Below, one piece after another: positions 35,979-50,911 of a stretch of 64,000 nucleotides of DNA; the first letter of the stretch is position 1; every line of letters starts with the position of its first letter. The notes under the pieces are model-generated. The model was not told the origin of the DNA. It searched no databases and saw nothing but the letters and a program-made list of their open reading frames with translations. The position numbers were made by a program, and so were the translations under genes. Source of the stretch: Lottia gigantea (taxonomy: Eukaryota > Mollusca > Gastropoda > Lottiidae); the NCBI RefSeq assembly GCF_000327385.1, contig NW_008708797.1, positions 910,024-974,023 on the forward strand, written 5' to 3'.

Positions 35979-38900
35979 TTAATCAAAACTTCCAAAGCTG
36001 CTAAAACTTCCACAACTTCCAAAACTACTAAAAGAACTCCAACTGCCATGTCTGCCAAAGCCAAAACCACCAAATGGATTAAACATTCTGGAGGCACCAT
36101 ATCCTAAAGCTGCTCCTCCAACTAGAGCTGCAAGACAAGAAAAATATTTTACTTAAATGTTGTTTAAAACGGGGGTAAAAGTACGAAATGCAAAGTTAGT
36201 TAGCTAGAGAGGGTAGGGTAGGTAGGGTTAAAGAAAAAGAACATACCTGCAGCTGTACCAGCTTTCCCTCCTCCTAATATACCACCTCTCTTATCTTTCT
36301 GTTGTATATAAACTACATTAGGTTGTTGACCTTGTGGTGGACCATAACCTATTAAGATATATAATTTATATTTATTCCATGCCTAACATTATAGACATCT
36401 TAATACCTTATCATGTCAGTCTAGTCAACAATCATTTAACACTGTGAAGTCATTTTCAAACTAACACAGAAAAGCAGCAATTATTTGCTAGAAGATATAG
36501 GTATAGATATACATGTAGATACAAAATTTATGACAGCTATAAGTTATCATTATTATTCTAATACACAATCTTAATTTTTCACAATTTGCCTCGCAATTTG
36601 ATTAGCTTCTACAGATTTATAAATTTTTTCTGATGATAGAGGACTGGGGATTTGTATATATTGGGAAAGAAATACTTATAATAGTTTTCAATATATCAGC
36701 TATTTTACTTCGGAAATTGAGAATAAAAGCACAAAGCAACAATCTATAAAGAAAAATATTTATGTTCAAAAATGAAACAAAGTTAAAATCTAGCAAATAT
36801 TCTTACCATACTGTTGCTGAGGATAACCCTGTTGAGGATAGTAGCCTTGTTGAGGGTAACCTTGTTGTGGGTAACCTTGTTGAGGATATTGCTGATATGG
36901 AGGTGCATAACCTTGTGGAGGGGGAGCATAGCCTTGTGGAGGAGGTGCATAGCCTTGAGGAGGGGGAGCATAGCCTTGTGGAGGACCATAGCCACCCTGT
37001 TGTGGATAAGGTTGTTGGTATCCTGGTTGAGGTGGTCCTAAAAAACAATGGATTATAGTTTAGGTTTTCAATCTGATGCCTTTTTCAAGTTTTCATTTTT
37101 CAATAACACTACAATTTATGGAGAACAATCTATTAATAATTACAATGACATCTTATTGTATATCTAAATATAAACAAAACACAAGTAAACATAAAAAAAG
37201 TGTTGGCATTTCACTTTATATTTATTAGAATAAAAACAAATTTCATGTTCTTACCTTGATACCCAGCAAATCCTAAAGGTGCTCCTGGTTGTGGTTGCTG
37301 GGGTGGAGGATAATAGCCTGATGATACATCTGACCGTTTTTCAGGAACAATACCAACAGCTTGTGATTGGGGTGGTGGTCCACTATGGGATTTTGATTTA
37401 GGTGGTGGTAGCTGCAATAACACACAGAAGTTATCAGATTAAAATGCATCCCAGTCTTATGAAGATCATCTGAATCTTTGGAATTCATCAAAATAATGTG
37501 ACATTTATTACTTGGATATTCTTAGCTATTATTCGCAGGTATTCAGATTTTAAAACAACTGTAAAGCACCTACTTCAGTCAGCGCTTAACGATGGCTAGG
37601 GGAATCATATATTACCAATAGGTAGGCTTATTCATGAACAAAATGTTACTTACAGTGCTGACAATTGCAGCCATCCAATCACTAAAATAAATAAAGCAAT
37701 ATGTTAACCTATTCTCTATATCTTTTATAATGTACAAACACAAGTACCGTGAAGGATTCAGATAGCTTTCACACATACTGGCAGATTTGATCAAAGTAAG
37801 ACATTTGCAAGAACATTAAAATGCATTTTGAAGAACAAGAGCCATCACTTGCATTTAATGTGGACAAATTATTGTCAGATTGTTCAGTTTCCAACAAAAA
37901 AAGCAGGATATAAAACAATCAAAGATAAAGAAACTTACTGCAACTCTGCTTCAGACTGACATAAAAACCAGAAAACTTTAGCTTTATGACTGGGTTTAAC
38001 TGGTATAGCTAATAATAAAGCTGAACTAGCTCCAGAAGGTAGTGAAGGTCTGTCAGGAAGTCCATTTGTGTGTTCACCATAAGCAAAATGTTTGCATACT
38101 TCCTATAAAAATATAAAAGAAAAATAAATAAATCAGACTTGATAAGATTTAATAAAATTCAACAATTTTTCTAGTATCTTTGCATTTTTTCCAGATAGAC
38201 TTAAAAGCATGTGAAACATTGATTTAAATATATCTAAATATATATTGCTACTTATTTCATGGAATCAAATGAGAACAAAGCTTATTACTGCATCCTTTAC
38301 TTTAGAAATCCAAATTTGTTAGACAATGAAATTCAGATTACTAAGATTTAGTTACTCATAATATCATTGTCTATTTGTTATCCAATACAACATGTCTTTA
38401 CAACAACGTCAGTTTTAACAGTACAAATGGTCATCAATGCAATTTAAATTAATTGACTACTATTAACCTTTAAATAAATTTTAGCTTTTGGTTCCAAGTC
38501 TCCCTGTTTTTTGAAGATGTAAAAAGTAGAATCAGGTCGTAATTCTAAATATGTTGGATTCCATCCTCCAGATAACCAGCTCTCTAAAATAAAAATAACA
38601 CAAGGCCATATTACAAATAAACATTGAAGTTGATTCTGAAGAATATACGTTTTTCATTATAAAATTACAGGGTCATAAAACATTAATTAATCTATATTAT
38701 CCGCTGACAGGAAACAAAAAACCAACTCTGTGTTGTACTGTCTTGTACATACAGGTACTTTAAAGATGACATTCCAAAATTCTCCTACAAGGTTCAAATT
38801 TGTGTGAATTTCAATTTTAACCAGCATTGGTACTTTTTCCCTTAGAGTGATCCCAAATTAACTTTATGACTATTGCTATATCTGATAGACCAATTTTGAC

Positions 38901-38986
38901 ATTAATGAGTATTTGAGACTGTACTTTAAAATTAAATAAAACTTACTGCTGTGTCTCTTTAAATAACCAGCTTTTACCACTGTCAT
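35979..38986 (-). CDS. PH-domain protein, evectin/PLEKHB-like, 8 coding exons
   Basis: Minus-strand exons 38986-38947, 38583-38468, 38102-37939, 37681-37654, 37411-37255, 37037-36807, 36348-36247 and 36127-35979 join in phase to 328 residues. Residues 3-117 read as a PH domain: [29 protein letters not shown], a long beta segment, and the C-terminal helix DWMAAIVST with its invariant Trp. Then comes a Pro/Gln/Tyr/Gly-rich tail (about 165-255) with repeated PQGYAPP and YPQQG units, a small-residue hydrophobic patch ([15 protein letters not shown], about 275-290) and a Ser/Phe/Gly-rich end. Evectins pair an N-terminal PH domain with a GMLAGAATG-type hydrophobic tail and act in post-Golgi/recycling-endosome traffic; the layout matches but sequence identity is modest. 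TAG directly precedes the ATG like a splice acceptor, so an untranslated first exon probably lies upstream. Confidence 0.72.
36840..37000 (-). repeat. Coding tandem repeats in the PLEKHB-like gene
   Basis: Within exon 6 a 24-bp unit encoding about PPPQGYA is repeated four times, followed by 15-bp units encoding QQGYP. Synonymous differences between units show that they are old enough to have diverged while keeping the protein pattern. Confidence 0.8.
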
Positions 38987-40060
38987 CTAGTAGAAAAATA
39001 TGTAAGTGCCAGTATAAGTAAGCTTACCAGTATAAATTTCAATGTGTTATCAAGGAAATTGGGTCCACTTAAATACACAGGTAGACTAAATATATCAAAT
39101 AATCAATATATTATATGCGAAATAATCAGCTATTTCACAATACCCACAGGGCATACATAACTGTTCTCTAAATTGACTAAACCTTGTTTACTGTGTCAAC
39201 ATTAGTCATTCTGAGATTTTCAATATTATTACAAACTATTTGGGGTTTGATATGCTAAGTAAAAGTATTTAAGATCATCAACCTTCAACATCATCTACGT
39301 CATTACCTAAAAAAAACTGATTAGATTACACATTAATGATTGAACGAGTGGATAAGTTTGTTTATTTCTACCTAGGCTATTTTAATAAAATCATAAGATA
39401 TGCTTGGTATGTAGATCTAGCCAAAGTTGGGCAATATAATGGAAAGAAGATACTAACCTTCTAACTTTCTTCAATAAAAATATTGTTATTTATTAGGTAA
39501 CAGTAATAAGGTTTTACCTTGATCAACAAATTTGTTTCCAGAATAATGTTGTTTACTTCTTGTAAATCCGGTTCAGCGACCCCTTGTAGGATAGATTATC
39601 CAGGCGCTAATTTATTGAGAAACTTCCATTCAATTTGAGAATGAAAGGATAACTCTGAATAGAAATGAGCCCATGGACATTTGTAGGGAAAAAAACATAT
39701 TATTGTGTGGAATTAACCTGTTTGACTGCCCAACAGGCTACGCATTTTGTCAAATTAACCCACTTTTCTCCTTGTAATCTCTTCTTTAGTAATAGGCTAG
39801 TCATAGTCATACTTTTGGTCTATTCAAGATTATTTTGCCTGTAGCCTAGTCTGCAGTGGCATCTTTGATTGAACAAACTTGATTTTGGTCTGGTACCTCT
39901 GTCTCCGAGTCTTTGGTTGGTATGTTCCATAATCCATTTAACTCATATAAGTTGAAATATAAAAACTAATAGAGCATTACCCAGTCCATCTTGTCTGACA
40001 GTCTATTGTTAGCCTGCTGTAATTTACACCTAAATTTTTTAGTTATTTTTTTGTTAGAAA
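38987..40060. other. Upstream region between the PLEKHB-like gene and AIRIM
   Basis: About 1.1 kb between two divergent start codons. It probably holds a non-coding first exon of the PLEKHB-like gene, but I could not fix its position. There is no coding exon. Confidence 0.4.
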
Positions 40061-42001
40061 ATGGCAGAATTAAAGATGAAATCTGCTCTACAGAAATCAT
40101 TTGATGTTGTGAATCAGATATGTAAAGAATGGACAAATACTAATATAGAATGTGAGACAATTATCAAGTCATTATGTAATAGGTTAGAACAATATGAACA
40201 CTGTGTCAACACCACCTCATTAGAAATACCATTTCATGCAATATGCCATGACCTTATAAATAAATTACAGCATAAAATTATTGAAGATATAGATGAAAAA
40301 TTATGTGAAATGTTACCAAAACTGTGAGTATGGATAATTTATTGTTACGGTATAAAATTTCTGAAAAATCTGTTTGACACTGATAGACTAATGATCTACT
40401 GTAAATGAAATGAAATGAATGGAGTTTTACGTTCTACTTTTCCGCACCCTGTGGGCTATTGAAGACAGTGATCTACTGTAGGATTAGCATGTAATGAACA
40501 AATAAACTGTAGGCTATGAGGAATATAAACCAAGAAATGCCCAGTTTTCCAATCCAATCACATAAGAGTGATGGCTCTTTCATGCTTTAACAACTATTGC
40601 AGTAATTGAAATAATGGAAGTTGTCATTGAATAAAGTATTCTGGCATTAATAATGACTGATTTATAATTTCAGTGATGAGTATAAAGAATGTCATTCTAA
40701 AGTGTCACAACAATATCATAATGTGATGAAGATATATAATAATAATAAAACAGAGTTAAACCTGGAGATAATGACAAGATGTAATATTGTTTATCCTACA
40801 CTATCACAGATGATAGAATATTTATATGATATAGAACAATCATTATATCAACAGTATCCTTGTAATTAATCCCAAATATTTGATTGAGGAGCAATAAGAT
40901 TGATTGGAACAAAATCCCTCATGGACCTTTTTGCTCACATCCCTAATGGATCTGGTTGGTCATATCTTTGCAGTGAATTTGAAAATTAATTTGATTACTT
41001 TTTAAGCAACACCAAGACATCACTCAAAACCAGGCTGCTATACAGTTTTTTTTTTTACTCCAGATTATTGATTTGAAACCTAGTTATTTTCCATTATTAA
41101 CAATTTAGGTATCACTGTAAAAAGTTTATAGTGGAAGAAATGATGTTATCAAATACGATAACATCAGATAATTTACTATCATTGTGGCAAAACAATGAAC
41201 ATAACCTAATACATAACATCAAGGGTAAGTCATTGATAGACATGTTATTTTCATACGCCCACATGGAAATGTGGACCTATATTGCGGTCGCCCTTGTCCG
41301 TCGGTCCGTTGGTCCGTCAACATTTCTTGTGAACACAATAGAGACTTCAGTTTTCATCTGATTTTAATGAAACTTGGTGTGATAAGGTATATTGATGAGG
41401 TCTTGGTCAAGTTCGAAGTGACGATCTTTCGAACATTTTTTGAGTTATTTCCCTTGACTTTGGAAAAAAGTGTCAAATTTCTTTGTAAACACATAAGAGT
41501 CTACAGTTTTCAACTGATTTTAATGAAATTTGATGTGATGATTTATATTGATGAGATGGACAAGTTTGAACTTGATGATTTTTTCGATTAACAGCTTTTG
41601 AGTTATAGCCCTTGACTTAGATAAAAATGCTTCAAAATTGTTCATTGAGCACAATAGAGACTACAGATTTCAATCAAATTTCTTTAATATGAGAAAATTC
41701 GTACTTTAGTCACTAAAGACTGTTTTATCATTTCTGACAGCTGCCAGTGGGCGTATGTTACCTTGCCTGGCAAGCTATCTTTTTTATTTCACAGACATTG
41801 ATAAATAATAATATGATAAAGTTTTATTGTTTTCTTTTTCATGATATTAAAAGTGATTCTGATCTCTAGCCCAAAAGAAAGAAGTTATCCACACTATATC
41901 CTACAAATAACCTTATTCTCATGATTAACATTTTATCATTCGTTTGTATTTTAGATTACCTATGTTATACATCACAATTTATACAAGAGAAGATTTCCTA
42001 G
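40061..42001 (+). CDS. AIRIM: AFG2-interacting ribosome maturation factor (AIRIM, C1orf109 family), 4 exons
   Basis: Exons 40061-40323, 40674-40853, 41109-41224 and 41955-42001 join in phase to 201 residues (human 203). Seen: an all-helical, Gln/Glu/Lys-rich protein; an N-terminal helix ALQKSFDVVNQ comparable to human LKKCFPVVEEQ; and the diagnostic YPTLSQMIEYLYDIEQ followed by YHCKKFIVEEM, matching SPSVADMLEWLQDIE and YLKRKYLLSSI of human C1orf109. The human protein forms a complex with AFG2A, AFG2B and CINP that recycles factors such as RSL24D1 from pre-60S particles in the cytoplasm. The ATG at 40061 is chosen because the frame matches the human N-terminal helix. Intron 3 carries a Helentron-like element. 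Confidence 0.85.
40395..40490. repeat. Short dispersed repeat fragment in AIRIM intron 1
   Basis: AATGAAATGAATGGAGTTTTACG followed by CCGCACCCTGTGGGCTATTGAAGAC resembles 3690-3745 and looks like a piece of a dispersed element. Boundaries are not clear. Confidence 0.35.
41253..41783 (+). mobile_element. Non-autonomous Helentron-like element, copy B, different core
   Basis: It has the same 5' ATACGCCCACA hairpin and the same last ~80 bp as copy A (TAGTCACTAAAGACTG, GCCAGTGGGCGTATGTTACC, palindrome CTTGCCTGGCAAG). The core is unrelated to the 170-bp units: it holds diverged repeats of about 130-150 bp around CAGTTTTCA(T/A)CTGATTTTAATG. It lies in AIRIM intron 3 in the same orientation as the gene. 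No coding sequence. Confidence 0.7.
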
Positions 42002-42290
42002 CATCAATATGTCCTATTGGATGATATTGATGAAGATATCCTCTGTGGTTCAATCTTGATTAATATGCATGACAATAAGAGATAATCCTCAATGAGATTG
42101 TGTGGTGTCTAAGATAAGAAGGGCAAAAGACAAAGATCAGATAAAATCAGTTTAATAATTTCAACAAATAATTACAATGAAAAATGACACACAAAGTGAT
42201 TATTAATTACAGGGAAACTAATTAACATCCAAGACAATTATATTAACTGATGTTTTAGTCAAACAATTAATTGAATTTAAAGGGATAGAC

Positions 42291-42697
42291 TGGTTTATTT
42301 TTCAGGTGAAGAATTACACTAATCAATCACCCTAATTGCTAATTATGCCTGAAACGATATCTAAACCCTTTTTTTTACCTGGCCACTGAGGAATCATTTA
42401 AAACATCAAATTTCCTATTATAATTGATATGAAGCCAGTGTTTTCTCGTGAATGGTTTCTTAGCGTCTTTTGGGAAGGAATTCTGAGAATACGGACATCC
42501 GCAAAAGGTTTTGGTTGCCACGATATTTAAATACTTATATAACAGTTAAAGAATTATTTTATGGATTGTGACTTAACACTTGGATTTTTCATGTTGAAAC
42601 TTTCATTAAAAGGTAAAGGGCATCTTCCTCTACATGTTGGCATGAAGGATTATGTATTTCAGGATCAAGACCACCAAAAAAAAACCGGTTTAGCCCT
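42291..42697. mobile_element. Probable TTAA-type MITE downstream of AIRIM
   Basis: The left end, after TTAA, reads AGGGATAGACTGGTTTATTTTT. The right end, read in complement, is AGGGCTAAACCGGTTTTTTTTT. The match over about 22 bp with a few mismatches indicates terminal inverted repeats. The right TTAA is changed to TTTTAG. Non-coding. Confidence 0.5.
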
Positions 42698-42699
42698 TT

Positions 42700-43760
42700 T
42701 AGTAAAGAACTGATATTCAGACAGTATAGATCTCCCAATTACAAGCTACAAAGAAAAACGAGACATAAAATAAACTGTTGTCATTAAATGACTCCCTGAC
42801 AGAAGCTTTTGGCCTGCAATTATCATTCACTTAGCAAACATACATGAATATAGAACTATTCAGATGTATCTGAAGGACTGAAACCTTAATAACTAATGTG
42901 AAAAATACACAAAATAATATGAATTGTGTGCTTAATGAGTAAAGTCATTTGAATATTTTGCTCTTTCAGCTGATTTTGAGCTATACATACATTTTTTAGA
43001 TCTGATATAGAACATTTGGTTCTATTACAATCCAACAAAAACATACTACAGGAATTATCCACACATTCTTAATCAAAAGACATGTGAAAGTAGAAGGCTA
43101 AATGAACTCAAATCCACTTGGTGTAGCTAGATTTTGACTCCACATTTGTTTAAGTCACCTAATGGAATACCAATGTTATTCGATCATCAAATATTTATAT
43201 ATAAATAAATAATGCAAATAAGAGGACACATTGTTAAATTATTATTTTATGTTGGTTAACTTGATATATATAGATGACACTTTTAGCAGTATCAGATAAT
43301 ATCATTATTTATGAACTGGAAATAATAAGGAATAATAATATCAAATGAATGGAAGAAATATACCCATGTCAATTTTCTAATTGAAGAATAATACCAATTT
43401 TTCAAGTATTCACAGAATTACTATACTCTTTATTTGTTACTCTAGACCCTGTTTCTCAAAATATTTTCCCATCACCTTTTGTCGTCAGTGTTCTTATCAC
43501 GCACCAGAAAAAATCTTGTAGCACGATTTTATTGAAAAACCCTTGGTTCCACAAATAAAATCTAGCAAAATAATTTTGAGATTTCTAGCAAAATGAGTTT
43601 TTGTTCATTTTTCATTCACACCTTAAAAATTTACAAATAAATATGAATTTGATGAGAAAGTGTAAAAACGCTAAATGAACAGCCATGAATTTAAGGTGAG
43701 TTCAATTCGTATAAACATAAATTAACATAAGATGAATTATTAATTTAACATCTCAAAAAT
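42700..43760. other. Intergenic, nothing recognised
   Basis: AT-rich sequence between AIRIM and the elements beyond SLC66A2. No exon, RNA gene or clear repeat boundary was seen. Confidence 0.5.
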
Positions 43761-44225
43761 ATAGACTTGCGAAGCAAGCTGACATATGCCCACCAATTGC
43801 AAGTACAAATCAGTTTGTTGTCTTTTCATATTTGGTTTGTGTTTAGTCTATAGAAAATTTTGAGCAAACTTTATTGTATCGCATCATGGCTGTTTTCTAT
43901 TGACAGACAGATGGACGACAATATGCTTCCAATCTACTGTGGGCATACATTGTGAAATTATTGTCTGTAGAGTATGCACAAGTTGTACTATATAGCTAAT
44001 AGAGTGAATTTCTTAAGTTCATTTGCAAGTATCTTCATAATAAAATATTAAGTGTGAGCATATTAAAATTGAAAGAATCCATAAAGAATTGTTAGCAAAA
44101 GTTGCACATTATAACTTATAGGGTTGTAAATAACATTTCGGTAGAGTGAACACAAGCCAAATGTGAACCGACGGACCGACAGGGTGATTACAATATATGC
44201 CCAAACTATGTGTGGGGGTATAAAA
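43761..44225 (-). mobile_element. Non-autonomous Helentron-like element, copy D (diverged)
   Basis: In reverse orientation: the 3' palindrome CTTGCGAAGCAAG at 43766-43778, a degraded subterminal repeat (CATATGCCCACCA), one partial 170-bp unit (TATAGCTAATAGAGTGAA), GACCGACAGGGTGATTACAATATA, and the 5' hairpin (ATGCCCAAACTATGTGTGGGGGTAT). More diverged than copies A and C. Confidence 0.6.
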
Positions 44226-44399
44226 ATCAACATTACATCAACCATACAATTTCTAACTATACCTTACCTAAAACAGTAAAATTTCTATTTTCTGCCCTTA
44301 AAAAATAAAAGTACCAGAGAGAAATGTGGAGATTAGGAGCTGAGAAACCCCCATGGCTTTTTTTAACTATAATATAAGAATAATATAAAGAAATGGGGA

Positions 44400-48164
<3,765 letters not shown>

Positions 48165-48619
48165 CTATATTTCCACATTTCTTAACACTGGTAAATTGAA
48201 CAATCTGAAAATTGATAAAGGATAGAATAAATATAGGATATTGATAAATTCAACAAAAAGAACGATGCCTGAAGGAATGATGGGGTGGGGGAGGAATCTT
48301 GACAATACAACAGAATCAAATTGTATCCACATTAGTCTTAATATATTCAGTCTTATTTATTTCAAAAGGGAATCAAATAACTTTTCACAAGATCTAGGTT
48401 AAAATCTGGCACATACATCTTTCAACCCTTTTTTAAAATCTACACTTATATAAGACATTTTCGATCAACAACTATGGCCCATCGCACAAATCTTGCAGAA
48501 TTGGAACTGCTATATTTCAATGAGTCTTCATAAAATATAGGCTAAAACCTGGCACACTCAAATACAAGGGCAGCCACCTCACTCACATGATAGGCTTAAG
48601 TCTTAAACATCAAAAATAT

Positions 48620-48980
48620 TTTAAAACATAACGTACTGTAAGGTTTTTAACTTTGTTAAGCTTTTTTGGAAGCTGTTAAAAAACTAGTGAACGAATCTGA
48701 GTAAAATAAAGGCTCAGTTGTAGAGAAATATGTCTCCTACATATTCTGAAGGTTTCAACTGATAATATTGAGCCATTATAGAGCCAAACACCAATCTAGG
48801 TCCAACTGCATTATTAATAATTAGTACTCTCCATTTTAATTAACAAATTCAGTTTGAGCAAGAAGATACCGGTATATAGATACAAATAGCATATTTTAGA
48901 AATATTTACAGGTATAATTTACAATATTTTTGATAATGAAAACTTTTTACAAAAAGGCTGAACACCCCTTTAACAATATT
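48620..48980. mobile_element. Partial MITE, third copy of the 10.5-kb family
   Basis: TTTTTGGAAGCTGTTAAAAAACTA and GAGTAAAATAAAGGC match the 25-kb copy; GAACACCCCTTTAA at the right matches the terminus. The left end is not clearly preserved. Confidence 0.55.
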
Positions 48981-49461
48981 GTCTAACACTACATGATCCT
49001 ATAGATATATTAATTTGTGATTTGTTGAGCCTTTATAGAATTTTAATCATTGATTGTAATACTAAAATAAGCTTTTTCAAAATATTGGTTGCTGACTACA
49101 TATATAAAGCTATGAGTTCAGTGCAGGGTGTATCACTCAAAAACTAGGTGTAATATTAGATAATCCACTGTTGCTTAAGTAACATGCGGAGTAAGGTGCA
49201 AACTAGCAGGAGCAGCTGTATAAACTGAATGTTTGGTGCCTGTGATCTGCTTGAGAACTATATTTTTCATTGCTGGGACTGTGTAAGTTGATTTAATGTA
49301 GTTTTGTAACCGCTGGCACCTGATTCTGGTCAAGAGAATAATACTGGTATTTAGTCATTTAACCATACCTCTCAACATTTAAAATATAGTCTGAAACACC
49401 TGTCTCTATTCCAGCCTCTGATAGCTATTTGGACAGATGTCTGGCTGGTGTAGAGATAGAA

Positions 49462-50122
49462 AAGATAGCTTGCATTGCAAGCTAACATACGCCCACTGGC
49501 AGCTCAGAAATAATAAAACAGACTTTAGTGACTAAAGTACGAATTTTCTCATAATGAAGAAATTATTCATGCTAAATAATTCCACAAAATTTTTTAAAAT
49601 CAATATCAATAACCCAAATACAAATATAAACCATCTTCATAATGACATTGACACACAAAATAAAAATCAAAAGAATCTGTAAAAAATTGTCGCCTGTGGA
49701 TTGAGCACAGGGTTGCACAATATAGCTAATAGAGTGAAACATGAAGTCAGACACGATATTTCGGTGAAATATTATCCGATCATCACGAAAATCAATAGGG
49801 ATCATCTTCATAATGACATTGACACACAAAATAAAAATCAAAAGAATCTGTAAAAAATTGTAGCCTGTAGAGTGAGCACGAGTTGCACAATATAGCTAAT
49901 AGAGTAAAACGTCAAGTCAGACATGATATTTCGGTGAAAAATTATCCGATCATCACGAAAATCAATAGGGATCATCTTCATAATGATATTGACATACAAA
50001 ATAAAAATCAAAAGAATCCATAAAGAACTGTAGCCTGTAGAGTGAGCACCAGCCAAATGTGAACGGACAGACCGACGGGGTGATTACAATATACGCCCAT
50101 CTTACGTGTGGGCGTATAAAAA
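49462..50122 (-). mobile_element. Non-autonomous Helentron-like element with 170-bp tandem core, copy C
   Basis: In reverse orientation: the 3' palindrome CTTGCATTGCAAG (49469-49481), the subterminal repeat ACATACGCCCACT, the conserved TTTAGTGACTAAAG palindrome, then two to three tandem units of about 170 bp (TATAGCTAATAGAGT, CCGATCATCACGAAAATC), and the 5' hairpin ATACGCCCATCTTACGTGTGGGCGTAT (50091-50117). Open frames across it come from the repeats. It lies between SLC66A2 and TIMM21. Confidence 0.72.
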
Positions 50123-50911
50123 TAGGCCCTGTAAAGTGGAGACTTTCCGCATCTCGACAGATGCAGGGGTTTTTAAACCTATTTAGATACCTCGGATCTG
50201 CAAAACCAAGATATAGATGAGTATTTTTGTAGTACAGACAGTTTTTTGTTGAAGAAACTGTTTTCACATTGGCCATTTAAAACTGCATGCACAGCCAAGT
50301 TACAGTGCTGCCAAAAACTAATTTACAGTCATCATAAAAGGTAGGATAATTTAATATCATGATAGAAAAAACGCATCTGCAGATGTGTGGAAAATCCCCA
50401 TTTAACAGGGTCTTTTTTTCTGACTCCACTTGAGTTGACAACTTACTGTCAACATATCCATCAGAGGCTTGAATAAAGGCAGATGTTTCGGACAATCTGT
50501 AGTCCTGCACTGCCACTACTCAGTACTAGGCTAGTATCAGTGATTCACCTATTTATTTACCTAACTAAACTGAAGGTCAAAGATGGTGAACCTCACATTT
50601 TTTTCAAATGGTCAAGATTTATAACTTTAAATTAGACAATCTGTATGGTCTGTAGGCCTAATAACAGATTGTAACTTGCATTTACCAGGTCTAAGCTAAG
50701 GTGTTACTCTCCTGTTCTTCACTGTCAAATTTTAGTTTATCTGCTCTTGACAGGAAAAGATAACTCTCAACTTCTTCCTGTGTTGTTTTATTTTTCTGTC
50801 ACGCTTTAACTTTAAATACACCATAATAAATGAATTTAAAAAAAAAATGAATGGTTTGTTATAGTGTCGGTAATTGCAAAATACTAAATGTTTTGATTCT
50901 AACTCAAGAGT

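Noticed and set aside
36783-37048. Several frames on both strands over the PLEKHB-like repeat exon
   Set aside because: They are shadows of the Pro/Gln/Tyr repeat; only the minus-strand frame that splices in phase is supported.
49572-50276. Three overlapping frames between SLC66A2 and TIMM21
   Set aside because: They repeat the same peptide because they translate the 170-bp core units of a non-coding element.
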